This document shows, piece after piece, positions 15,052-22,276 of a stretch of 22,368 bases of DNA (position 1 is the first letter of the stretch; each line of letters starts with the position of its first letter). This stretch comes from RGIG5612 sp964528825 (GTDB taxonomy: Bacteria > Bacillota > Clostridia > Lachnospirales > Lachnospiraceae). The translations under genes and the position numbers were made by a program. The notes beneath the pieces are model-generated. The model was not told where the DNA came from. It saw nothing but the letters and a program-made list of their open reading frames with translations, and searched no databases. The stretch lies in NCBI GenBank assembly GCA_964528825.1, contig CAZGVB010000025.1:1-22368 (forward strand), read 5' to 3'.

Positions 15052-15724
15052 CGATCAGTCCTCCTTCCTGAATATCATTTACGATCACGCCGTTCTTCAG
15101 GTTGATCGTACGTTTATTCATGCTGCGGACGACCGAATGGTTGTGCGTTACCACTACTACAGTGGTGCCTTCTGCATTGATCCTCTCAAGGAGCTCCATT
15201 ATAACCTTGGTATTTACAGGGTCTAAGTTGCCGGTCGGCTCATCGGCAAGGATGATCCCGGGCCTGTTGACTATCGCTCTTGCCAGAGCTACTCTTTGCT
15301 GCTCACCGCCCGAAAGCTGCGTCGGAAAGCTCCTGTATTTTTCCGATATGCCGCATACGGTAAGCGCTCTTGTAACATTCTTTCTGATTTCTTTTGGATT
15401 GACGCCGATGGCTCTTTGCGCAAAGGCGATATTCTCATATACATTGCGGTCCTTGAGCAGTCTGAAATCCTGAAATACCGTTCCCATCTCTCTTCTGAGT
15501 GCGGGGATACGTCTCCTTTGCAGCCTGGTAATATCTCTGTTGTTAATATATATCCTTCCGGAGGTTGGCTGTATCTCTTTGATGAGCAAGCCGAAGAGCG
15601 TGCTCTTGCCCGCTCCCGAGCCTCCTACTATAAATACAAATTCTCCCTGCTCTATATTAAGGCTGATATTATTCAATGCGGCCTTGTCACCGTATTTTTT
15701 TGTTATATTTTTTAGTCTTATCAT
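15041..15724 (-). CDS. ftsE: FtsE, cell-division ABC ATPase
   Basis: A 227-residue ATPase driving FtsX. Motifs are GGSGAGKST (34-42), the Q-loop VFQDFRLL (83-90, the FtsE-type sequence), signature LSGGEQQR (137-144) and Walker B ILADEPTGNLDP (158-169). The start ATG (15724) has only a weak upstream purine stretch (AAGATGCAAT). It is the first gene of ftsE-ftsX-M23. The 85-bp gap before it contains a direct repeat (15760-15792) but no clear promoter, so read-through from the regulator upstream is possible. Confidence 0.97.
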   Translation of the reverse strand: MIRLKNITKKYGDKAALNNISLNIEQGEFVFIVGGSGAGKSTLFGLLIKEIQPTSGRIYINNRDITRLQRRRIPALRREMGTVFQDFRLLKDRNVYENIAFAQRAIGVNPKEIRKNVTRALTVCGISEKYRSFPTQLSGGEQQRVALARAIVNRPGIILADEPTGNLDPVNTKVIMELLERINAEGTTVVVVTHNHSVVRSMNKRTINLKNGVIVNDIQEGGLIGEK

Positions 15725-15759
15725 ATTGCATCTTGCTTATATCTTTTATGCACAGCAAT

Positions 15760-15792
15760 CATATATGTATGTATGCCACCATATATGTATGT
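15760..15792. repeat. 13-bp direct repeat upstream of ftsE
   Basis: CATATATGTATGT occurs exactly at 15760-15772 and 15780-15792, starts 20 bases apart (about two DNA turns), 36 bases upstream of the ftsE ATG. Each copy contains the palindrome CATATATG. It may be an operator or simply low-complexity DNA. Confidence 0.55.
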
Positions 15793-15809
15793 CATCATAA
15801 AAGACTTTT

Positions 15810-16901
15810 TTACCTGTTCTTCTGTTCTATGTTTTTCATATATTTGGAAACCATAAGCGCGATCTTGAATGTGATGGCATCCTCAAATACTCTCAGGTCG
15901 AGACCTGTATTCTTTTCTATCTTATCAAGCCTGTATACTAATGTATTTCTGTGAATATACAGCTGTCTTGATGTCTCGGATACATTGAGCGAGTTCTCGA
16001 AGAACTTGTTGATCGTCGTGATAGTCTCCTTGTCCATCTTTTCGGGTGACAGGCCCTTGAAGGTCTCCTTGATGAACAGCTTGCATAATGGTATCGGAAG
16101 CTGATATACGAGTCTGCCTATACCAAGACGGTTGTAAGGATTGATCTGTCTGCCCTCAAAGAATACTTCGCTGACATCCATAGCCATGCGCGCTTCTCTG
16201 TGCGATTTGGAGATATCTTTAAGATCTGAGACGATAGATCCGTATGACACTCTCACCTCTTCCTTCGTATCCTTGAGTATGCAATCGCATATTCTCTGTG
16301 ATACGCCCTCGAGCTGACCATAGCTGTCTGCACCGTCTACCTTCTTGATCACGATAATGCTGTACTTATTGATCGCCGTGACAAAGTCATCGGTATTTGC
16401 GCCGAGCAATATCTTGACGCTCTCTATGGCATCGTTTCTCTTATGCTCACTTACCTCGATTATCATAACAGATCTGTATGTTTCGACATCGATATGCAGC
16501 TTTCTCGCGCGGTCGAAAATATCTACCATGAGCATATTGTCCATAAGCAGGGCCTTGAAGAAATTATCCTTGTCCATGCGTTCCCTGTATGCTATGAGAA
16601 GTGTCTCAAGCTGCATTTTCGCAAGTGCTCCTACAAGCCCGGTCTCATTTCCCTCTTCTCTTACCGCAAGCACATATTCGTCCTTACCGCTGTCATCCTT
16701 AATGCGGAAAAAGCGGTTGCCGAGAATTATCTGCTCATCTGCATCCTCAAGCACGAATTGAGTTACCACAGCAGGATCTATGTCCTTATTGTTGTCAGTT
16801 CTGACAGCCAATCTTCCGTTTGTTTCAAGTATTGCCAGATTGGCACCTGAAATGTTCTTTATCTTGTCGATAGTTTTTTGTAATAATTGATTTGAGATCA
16901 T
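15810..16901 (-). CDS. PucR/CdaR-family transcriptional regulator
   Basis: A 363-residue protein. The C-terminal part (about 292-352) is the PucR-type helix-turn-helix: NKFFENSLNVSETSRQLYIHRNTLVYRLDKIE. The middle (about 130-280) resembles the GGDEF-like sensory domain of CdaR regulators, and the N-terminal about 120 residues are an unassigned ligand or signalling domain (GNRFFRIKDDSGKDEYVLAVRE). Family members often control nearby catabolic genes in response to small acids, but no such genes are here, so the ligand and target are unknown. The ATG follows CGGGGGAAGCT. It has a promoter (16940-16967) overlapped by ACATGT motifs that suggest self-control. Confidence 0.88.
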   Translation of the reverse strand: MISNQLLQKTIDKIKNISGANLAILETNGRLAVRTDNNKDIDPAVVTQFVLEDADEQIILGNRFFRIKDDSGKDEYVLAVREEGNETGLVGALAKMQLETLLIAYRERMDKDNFFKALLMDNMLMVDIFDRARKLHIDVETYRSVMIIEVSEHKRNDAIESVKILLGANTDDFVTAINKYSIIVIKKVDGADSYGQLEGVSQRICDCILKDTKEEVRVSYGSIVSDLKDISKSHREARMAMDVSEVFFEGRQINPYNRLGIGRLVYQLPIPLCKLFIKETFKGLSPEKMDKETITTINKFFENSLNVSETSRQLYIHRNTLVYRLDKIEKNTGLDLRVFEDAITFKIALMVSKYMKNIEQKNR

Positions 16902-16939
16902 AGCTTCCCCCGCGATAAGGTAATATTAACATGTTTACC

Positions 16940-16967
16940 AAATTATTAAGAAAATATTACATGTCAA
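16940..16967 (-). promoter_or_regulatory. Promoter of the PucR/CdaR-type regulator
   Basis: A perfect -35 TTGACA (16967-16962), a 16-base spacer and -10 TAATTT (16945-16940). The palindrome ACATGT overlaps the -35 (16959-16964) and recurs at 16929-16934, downstream of the -10, 30 bases apart, consistent with an operator pair. Confidence 0.65.
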
Positions 16968-17041
16968 TAATAATACAACCTGCACAAAATGAAAAGAGAT
17001 TTTTTTGTGAAAATATGTGCATTATTGATTTTTATTTATGC

Positions 17042-17082
17042 AAAAACATCTCCGAGCGCCCATTTCAAGCACACGGAGGTGT
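17042..17082 (-). terminator. Terminator downstream of the duplicated small protein gene
   Basis: ACATCTCCG (17046-17054) and CGGAGGTGT (17074-17082) pair over 9 bp with one G-U (plus strand) or one mismatch (minus strand) around a 19-base loop. T-tracts of five follow on both strands. It starts 26 bases after the stop of the 17108 gene and is probably bidirectional. Confidence 0.75.
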
Positions 17083-17107
17083 CTTTTTCAGCATTTGATA
17101 GGAATGA

Positions 17108-17524
17108 TCAATCGATCTTTTCCTCCGAAACGACCTCTGCCTCAGCTACAGCATCCTTGCCGTCCTCGGCATGTCCGTCTCCTGTTGTCTTCGACTTCAG
17201 ATTCCCCATAAGATCTGCCGTCTTTTCCGCACCGTTTTCAACGGAATTCATGATCGATCCTCCGAGATCCGCGAAAGCATGTCCGAGTCCTTTTCCCGTC
17301 TTGCGCCATGTCCCGTCATTGAATACGTTGCTTTCAGTATTTTCTTCATTTGATGCAGAGCCCGCGCCGGCCTTGGTTTCTTCATCTTCATTCGAAGATT
17401 CGGCCCATTTACCGACCTTATTGGCTCCTACCATTGCAGAACGTACGATCGACTTTCCGAGGTTGCCGAACGCTCCTCCGAGCTCCTTGCCCGTTTTTTT
17501 CCAACTTTCTTTTCCGGAAGTCAT
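17108..17524 (-). CDS. Small unknown protein with an internal duplication
   Basis: I do not recognise a family. The 138-residue protein has two copies of a motif W-[KR]-K-T-G-K-x-L-G-x-A-F-x-[ND]-L-G-x-S-I, at 8-40 and 73-105; 17 of 33 positions are identical without gaps. Between them is an acidic Ser/Asn/Gly linker, and the tail (about 108-138) is acidic. No signal peptide, membrane helix or Cys is seen. Each repeat could form a short amphipathic helix. The ATG at 17524 follows AGGAGATAAGGAT; the frame is open 12 codons further but without a better start. It lies 84 bases after the ABC ATPase with no terminator between, so it may be the last gene of that operon, and a terminator follows it. 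Confidence 0.72.
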   Translation of the reverse strand: MTSGKESWKKTGKELGGAFGNLGKSIVRSAMVGANKVGKWAESSNEDEETKAGAGSASNEENTESNVFNDGTWRKTGKGLGHAFADLGGSIMNSVENGAEKTADLMGNLKSKTTGDGHAEDGKDAVAEAEVVSEEKID

Positions 17525-17608
17525 ATCCTTATCTCCTCTCCTGCGATTTTTTTGATACAAAGGTTCAACTAGTCAATAGATATATTTACTGCAAGTGCCG
17601 CATCCTTG

Positions 17609-18409
17609 TCACTCTGAGAGCAATATACGGTCATTATCCAGGGCCTCTCCCGCCTTTATCTTGAACATCTCAAGCAGGTCTGCGACCGTGGTATCTCTTC
17701 TCTTTTCGCCGCTTATATCATATATCACTCTTCCTCTGTTCATCATGATCGTCCTGCTGCCGAGCTCCAATGCGCTCTGCATATTATGGGTGATCATCAG
17801 ACAGGTAAGATGATCATCCTCCACTGTCTTTTTGGTAATCTCCAGGACCTTTTGAGCTGTTGCGGGATCGAGCGCGGCTGTATGCTCATCAAGAAGGAGT
17901 ATCTTCGGCGGATTGATCGTAGCCATCATGAGCGTCATCGCCTGACGCTGTCCTCCTGAGAGAAGTCCTACAGGCTGACGCATACGATCCTCAAGTCCCA
18001 TATCAAGCATTGCAAGCCTGTCTCTGAATCTTTGCTTGTCCGCCTTGCTGATACGTCCCAGCCATCCGCCGCCTCCTGCGGCCAGAGCCATATTTTCCTC
18101 AATGGTCATGCCCGGAGCACTGCCGAGCATCGGATCCTGGAACAATCTGCCTATTTTTTTTGCTCGTATATATTCCTTGGTCAGTGTAATGTCCTCACCA
18201 TCCAGGATTATACTGCCGCTGTCGGTAAAAAATGTGCCGCTTATAGCATTGAACATTGTGGATTTACCGGCACCGTTTGCGCCTATTATGGTTATAAAAT
18301 CGCCTTCATATACCTCCAGGTCCAATCTGTCAAGGGCGAGCTTGGCATTCATTGTACCGGGATTAAATGTTTTTGAAACATTTGAAAGCTTCAGCATTAC
18401 GTTTGCCAT
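17609..18409 (-). CDS. ABC transporter ATPase (COG1101 type)
   Basis: A 266-residue ATPase energising the adjacent permease. It has GANGAGKST (Walker A, 43-51), a Q-loop LFQDP (89-93), signature LSGGQRQ (150-156) and Walker B KILLLDEHTAALDP (169-182) with a His after the catalytic Glu, as in COG1101 proteins rather than the usual Pro. The start directly follows the permease stop, with AGGAGAACAGATAA as ribosome binding site inside the permease end. Together with the two upstream genes it forms an importer of the TrpXYZ-like class. Confidence 0.93.
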   Translation of the reverse strand: MANVMLKLSNVSKTFNPGTMNAKLALDRLDLEVYEGDFITIIGANGAGKSTMFNAISGTFFTDSGSIILDGEDITLTKEYIRAKKIGRLFQDPMLGSAPGMTIEENMALAAGGGGWLGRISKADKQRFRDRLAMLDMGLEDRMRQPVGLLSGGQRQAMTLMMATINPPKILLLDEHTAALDPATAQKVLEITKKTVEDDHLTCLMITHNMQSALELGSRTIMMNRGRVIYDISGEKRRDTTVADLLEMFKIKAGEALDNDRILLSE

Positions 18410-19342
18410 TTATCTGTTCTCCTGTCCTGACCTATGTGTCCATAATCTCTTGAATAGAGGATATCTGCTCTTTAAATACGGCAGGAAAATGGCAAATATG
18501 ACTATTATAGATGAGACAGCTCTCAGCATATATGCCGGCATATTGAACCTGAGTGCTATCGTATATACTACCCTGAATATGATCGATCCGAGCACCGCAC
18601 CTATTGCCTGTGACAATATGCCGCCTTTTCCCAGAAATGCCCTTCCTATGAGAAGAGATGCAAGAGCTATGGTGACCATGCCCGTTCCTATATCTATATT
18701 GACGGATTTTTGCGACTGTGCGAGCAATGTGCCGGATAGTCCCGTAAATGCATTTGCCACACACAAGCCCACTATAGTAGTGAATGCCGGATTTATGGAT
18801 GATGATCTTACCATTGCGGGATTATTGCCCGTAGCGCGTATAGCAAGTCCGAGTCTTGTTTTCAGAAAAAGATTCAGAAAGATAACAGTGAGAGCTACCG
18901 CGATAAGTGCAACGATCAATACATATTGATCCTTAAGGAATGTACCGGAGAGCAGCTGTTTCATCTTGGTAAAGACAGTCTCTGTCTTGTTCATATTCAG
19001 ATTGGAGCCGCCGCTCATGATCGCTATATTGGCCGAATACAGTCCCGTATTTACTATAATTCCGGCAAGCAGGCTGTCAATGCCCATCTTCGTCTGCAGC
19101 AATGCCGTGACAAAGCCCGAGAGCACGCCCGCACCCATACCGGCAAGTATAGACAGATACGGATGGCCCGAAATAGCAACAACGGCGCTTATGCATGCAC
19201 CGAATGTAAAGCAGCCGTCCGTAGACAGGTCACATACATTCAGCATCGTATAGCTCAAAAAGAGTGCGAGAACCGTAAGCGCACTGATGAGACCAAGCTC
19301 GGCCGCCGATTCCGCAAGACTTAAAACAGCTGCAATAGACAT
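18410..19342 (-). CDS. ABC transporter permease (COG4120 type)
   Basis: A 310-residue membrane protein with about eight or nine helices, of the fold shared with branched-chain amino acid permeases (LSTDGCFTFGA near 39-49, GLAIRATGNNP near 164-174, GGILSQAIGAVLGS). It should form the channel for the lipoprotein-delivered substrate. The ATG follows GGTAGGAGTTTATAA. It is separated from the lipoprotein gene by 123 bases that contain a hairpin (19388-19408). Confidence 0.93.
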   Translation of the reverse strand: MSIAAVLSLAESAAELGLISALTVLALFLSYTMLNVCDLSTDGCFTFGACISAVVAISGHPYLSILAGMGAGVLSGFVTALLQTKMGIDSLLAGIIVNTGLYSANIAIMSGGSNLNMNKTETVFTKMKQLLSGTFLKDQYVLIVALIAVALTVIFLNLFLKTRLGLAIRATGNNPAMVRSSSINPAFTTIVGLCVANAFTGLSGTLLAQSQKSVNIDIGTGMVTIALASLLIGRAFLGKGGILSQAIGAVLGSIIFRVVYTIALRFNMPAYMLRAVSSIIVIFAIFLPYLKSRYPLFKRLWTHRSGQENR

Positions 19343-19387
19343 TTATAAACTCCTACCATAGTTATTGATCATCTTCTCACATTACGC

Positions 19388-19408
19388 CCGGGAACTGATC
19401 ATCCCCGG
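19388..19408 (-). terminator. Intercistronic hairpin between binding-protein and permease genes
   Basis: On the minus strand CCGGGGA, loop TGATCAG and TTCCCGG pair over 7 bp with one G-U, 58 bases after the lipoprotein stop and with no T-run. Such stems often protect the binding-protein message or partly stop transcription, giving more binding protein than permease. Confidence 0.5.
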
Positions 19409-19465
19409 CAGACGATAAAACATACCGGCTGTCAGGGATGTCCCCCGCGTCATCCTGCGGATTAT

Positions 19466-20554
19466 TTATTCTTCAATATCGTCAAAGCTCTCAGCCGTAA
19501 CTATACTTTCGATCCTTGTGCAATAAGGCTCAAATATCTTCGAAAGCTCATCGAAATCAAGACCGACCTGTTCGCAAATATCTGTATTGATCGTTGCTAT
19601 GCCGTTATCAAAGGTCTTGACAGGTAATGTTGCAACGTCGGCTCCGTCTATCAATATTTCCTTGATCATATTGGCTGTCTCTATGCCGAGGTTGGCATAT
19701 TCTACACCGAATCCGAGGAATGCACCGTTTAATGCGAATGAATCTGCGCCGCCGTAATGAAGCACGCCTGCCTCTGCAAATGTCTCATATATAGCAAGCT
19801 CGGCATTCATTACGGTATTGTCTGAAGGAGTAAATACTGCCTTGACACCGTCTGCTACGAGAGCGTCAGCCGCAAGCTGGATCTCGGATGTATTTGTGCC
19901 GTTCTTTTCTATATATTTGATGCCTTTTTCATCAAGATATGCTTTCGCATTTGCAATAGCAGTTGTTGATGAATCCTGACTTGTGTCATAGAGAAGTCCG
20001 ATCGTATCTATATCCGGATCCTGAGCTATGATCAGATCCATTATAGCATTTGTATTAAGGTAGTCGGATGTACCTGTGATATTGGCACCCGGCTCCTCAT
20101 TTGATTCTACAAGACCTGCTCCTACCGGATCCGAAACAGCTGCAAATACGACAGGTATATCTGTATCTTCAGTCTTTGCCTGCATCTGCATTGCAACAGG
20201 AGTCGCAACACCTACCATCAGGTCAACCTCATCTACGATAAAGTCGTCTATTATCTGAGCCAAAACATTCGAATCAGCATTGCAATTTTGATAGTCTATC
20301 TCAAATTTAACATTTTCTTCCTCGGCTATCACGTCAAGCTGAGTCTTTATATTGTCAACTATCTGATTGAGTGATGCGTCGTCGACATAATTGCATATGC
20401 CTATCTTATAGGTTGTAACTTCACCGGCCGGCTCCCCATTTCCTGACCCTGAAGTCTCCTCTGTTTCGGTACTGCTGCCTGAGCATGCTGCAAGCGAGAA
20501 TGCCGTAACAGCTGCCAGGGAAAGTACCCCCATTCTTTTTAAAAAGTCCTTCAT
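19466..20554 (-). CDS. Lipoprotein substrate-binding protein, ABC_sub_bind family (COG2984)
   Basis: A 362-residue lipoprotein. The signal peptide ends in LAAC with Cys24 as the lipid anchor, followed by a Ser/Glu/Gly linker. The mature domain is the two-lobed ABC_sub_bind fold (YKIGICNYVDDASLNQIVDNI near the start, and PVVFAAVSDPVGAGLV in the middle). Known members bind tryptophan (TrpX) or tyrosine (Clostridioides CD0873); the substrate here cannot be read from sequence. The ATG follows AAGGAGGAAAATCAAC, a strong site. The leader is too short to hold a T-box. It is the first gene of the importer operon. Confidence 0.93.
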   Translation of the reverse strand: MKDFLKRMGVLSLAAVTAFSLAACSGSSTETEETSGSGNGEPAGEVTTYKIGICNYVDDASLNQIVDNIKTQLDVIAEEENVKFEIDYQNCNADSNVLAQIIDDFIVDEVDLMVGVATPVAMQMQAKTEDTDIPVVFAAVSDPVGAGLVESNEEPGANITGTSDYLNTNAIMDLIIAQDPDIDTIGLLYDTSQDSSTTAIANAKAYLDEKGIKYIEKNGTNTSEIQLAADALVADGVKAVFTPSDNTVMNAELAIYETFAEAGVLHYGGADSFALNGAFLGFGVEYANLGIETANMIKEILIDGADVATLPVKTFDNGIATINTDICEQVGLDFDELSKIFEPYCTRIESIVTAESFDDIEE

Positions 20555-20599
20555 GTTGATTTTCCTCCTTAGTGTTTTTTATAATTCCGTTAAAACGAT

Positions 20600-20628
20600 A
20601 TTATACCATTTTTTTGCATTATTGTTTA
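20600..20628 (-). promoter_or_regulatory. Promoter of the ABC importer operon
   Basis: A perfect -10 TATAAT (20605-20600) preceded by TGG (extended -10), a 17-base spacer and -35 TAAACA (20628-20623, 4 of 6). It lies 46 bases upstream of the lipoprotein ATG and touches the end of the alarmone synthetase gene. A small CGTT-AA-AACG inverted repeat (20588-20597) falls at the start of transcription. Confidence 0.78.
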
Positions 20629-20632
20629 TGCT

Positions 20633-21349
20633 TTATTTCTTTTTATTATTTCCGAGATAGATATCTGCCCTTTGCTGTATGTTTTCCATTTTTTCGTCAA
20701 GCTCCTTGCTTAGCATAGCGCATTCATAGAGCTCCTTTTCAAGCTCGTTTGCGATATTCTCCGGGAGATTTTTTTTGTATTTTATCTTATGCTCCTGACT
20801 TGCCCAGCAATCCATCGAAATAGTGCGCAGCTGCACCTCAACCTTCATATATTTCTTTTTATCATACAAAAATATCGGTACCTCGATGATAAGATGCAGG
20901 CTTCTGTATCCGTTCGGCTTCGGATTTTTTACATAATCTTTTTTTTCGACAAGTGTCACATCATCCTGGCGAAGCAATGCATCCGCTATCATATAAAGGT
21001 CATTTTCATACGTACAGATGATCCTTACGCCCGCGATGTCCGTAATATTTTGCTCGATTCCCTCTATTGTGGGATATATCTTTCTTCTGTTTAGCTTTTC
21101 GGCAATGCTTTCGACTGATTTCAGTCTTGTCTTGATCGTTTCTATGGGATTGCGGTCGTATTTTAAGGCCAGCTCCTCATTCATGATCCTTACCTTGGTT
21201 TCTACGCTCATGATCGCACATTTGTAATATGTCATCATCTCATGATAAGGCATCACATTTTCGCGTATCCATTTTCTGAGTACCTTCTCGGGCGAATGCG
21301 CCGATACCGCCTCCGCTATTTTCTCGCGTCCGTCTTCGATTATCTGCAC
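20633..21349 (-). CDS. Small alarmone synthetase (RelA/SpoT synthetase domain only)
   Basis: Transfers pyrophosphate from ATP to GTP or GDP to make (p)ppGpp. The 238-residue protein has only the synthetase domain, as in RelQ/YjbM and RelP/YwaC, with no HD hydrolase or TGS/ACT parts. Motifs are DIAGVRIICTYENDL (104-118, with the catalytic Asp), KNPKPNGYRSLH (141-152) and EVQLRT (171-176, with the catalytic Glu). It ends in a charged helix (about 200-228), as in tetrameric members. I cannot tell RelQ from RelP. The start is GTG (21349), preceded by AAAGGGAGATCATAA. No terminator separates it from the importer operon, whose promoter begins at once after its stop. Confidence 0.94.
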   Translation of the reverse strand: MQIIEDGREKIAEAVSAHSPEKVLRKWIRENVMPYHEMMTYYKCAIMSVETKVRIMNEELALKYDRNPIETIKTRLKSVESIAEKLNRRKIYPTIEGIEQNITDIAGVRIICTYENDLYMIADALLRQDDVTLVEKKDYVKNPKPNGYRSLHLIIEVPIFLYDKKKYMKVEVQLRTISMDCWASQEHKIKYKKNLPENIANELEKELYECAMLSKELDEKMENIQQRADIYLGNNKKK

Positions 21350-21455
21350 TTATGATCTCCCTTTCTGCTGTTCTCTTCAGCATGAATTTGTGTCAATTTG
21401 ATCTTCTGTCTTTTATAGGTTTTGATGAGAAGATCACCAGATCAAGTATGAGCCT

Positions 21456-21501
21456 GTACCAATATGTCTTTTAAGTCTGTATCAATATATCTTTTCAGAC
21501 T
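21456..21501. repeat. Imperfect 23-bp tandem duplication at the 3' end of murI
   Basis: Copy one is 21456-21478 and copy two 21479-21501, directly adjacent, with 19 of 23 bases the same (GTAYCAATATRTCTTTTMAG core). Copy two contains the last codons and stop of murI; copy one lies in the intergenic region. Confidence 0.75.
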
Positions 21502-22276
21502 TCAGCAATCTGCGGCACAGACTTATCATATCCGGGTCGTCTGAGCTGTTTAATATCTCTATGTGTCCCTTTTTCTCTCCCTGTTTCAGCAATCCGGCCG
21601 CATCCAGAAGCCTTCTCGTCTGCTTTGCCGCGCCAAAGCCTCCGTCAAACATTTTGACATCATAACCTATCACCTTGCTTATCGCAGCTGCTGCAAAAGG
21701 AAAATGCGTACAGCCAAGCACTACAGCATCAAAATGCTTATCCCTATATGGCTCAAGAAATGCTTCAAGATGTCTCTCTATCTCGGTTCCGCAAAGCTCT
21801 CCACGCTCCACAAACTCTACCAGTCCCGGACACGGGAGAAGATATATGTCCGCTTTATTTTCATAACATGATAAAAGCGTCTTGAATTTTGTCTCGCGTA
21901 CTGTCATAGGCGTGGCCATGACCAGCACGGTAGGATGCTCCATAAATTCGCACGCGGGTTTGAGCGAAGGCTCAAGGCCGACTATCGGAAGATAAGGATA
22001 TTTCTCTCTGAGTCTTTCAACAGACGCACTCGTAGCGGTATTGCATGCCAAGACAAGTGCCTTGCAGCCGCGGGATATAAGACGCTCAGCTGCAGCTTCC
22101 GTGAGACTGCGTACCTCCTTTAGCGTTCTCGTTCCGTAAGGTGCGTTCTTTGAATCGCCGAAAAATACAAAATCCTCATAGGGAAGCTGCCCGACAAGCT
22201 CTCTGAGTACACTGATCCCGCCTACTCCCGAATCAAATACAGCTATCGGAGCATTCGGTGACAAAAAATCCTTCAT
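21482..22276 (-). CDS. murI: Glutamate racemase
   Basis: Cytoplasmic, cofactor-free enzyme making D-glutamate for peptidoglycan. The 264-residue protein has the full set of family motifs: VFDSGVGG (13-20, with Asp15 and Ser16), GDSKNAPYG (40-48), ACNTATS (77-83, catalytic Cys78) and GCTHFP (188-193, catalytic Cys189). The ATG at 22276 has no normal Shine-Dalgarno; the nearest is AGATAGG in the adjacent tandem repeat. A frame through that repeat stops at TAA overlapping this ATG (TAATG), so murI may be started by translational coupling. Confidence 0.98.
   Translation of the reverse strand: MKDFLSPNAPIAVFDSGVGGISVLRELVGQLPYEDFVFFGDSKNAPYGTRTLKEVRSLTEAAAERLISRGCKALVLACNTATSASVERLREKYPYLPIVGLEPSLKPACEFMEHPTVLVMATPMTVRETKFKTLLSCYENKADIYLLPCPGLVEFVERGELCGTEIERHLEAFLEPYRDKHFDAVVLGCTHFPFAAAAISKVIGYDVKMFDGGFGAAKQTRRLLDAAGLLKQGEKKGHIEILNSSDDPDMISLCRRLLKSEKIY

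Noticed and set aside
20555..20632. T-box or other riboswitch before the importer
   Set aside because: Only 78 bases separate the genes and half is promoter; there is no room for a T-box fold.
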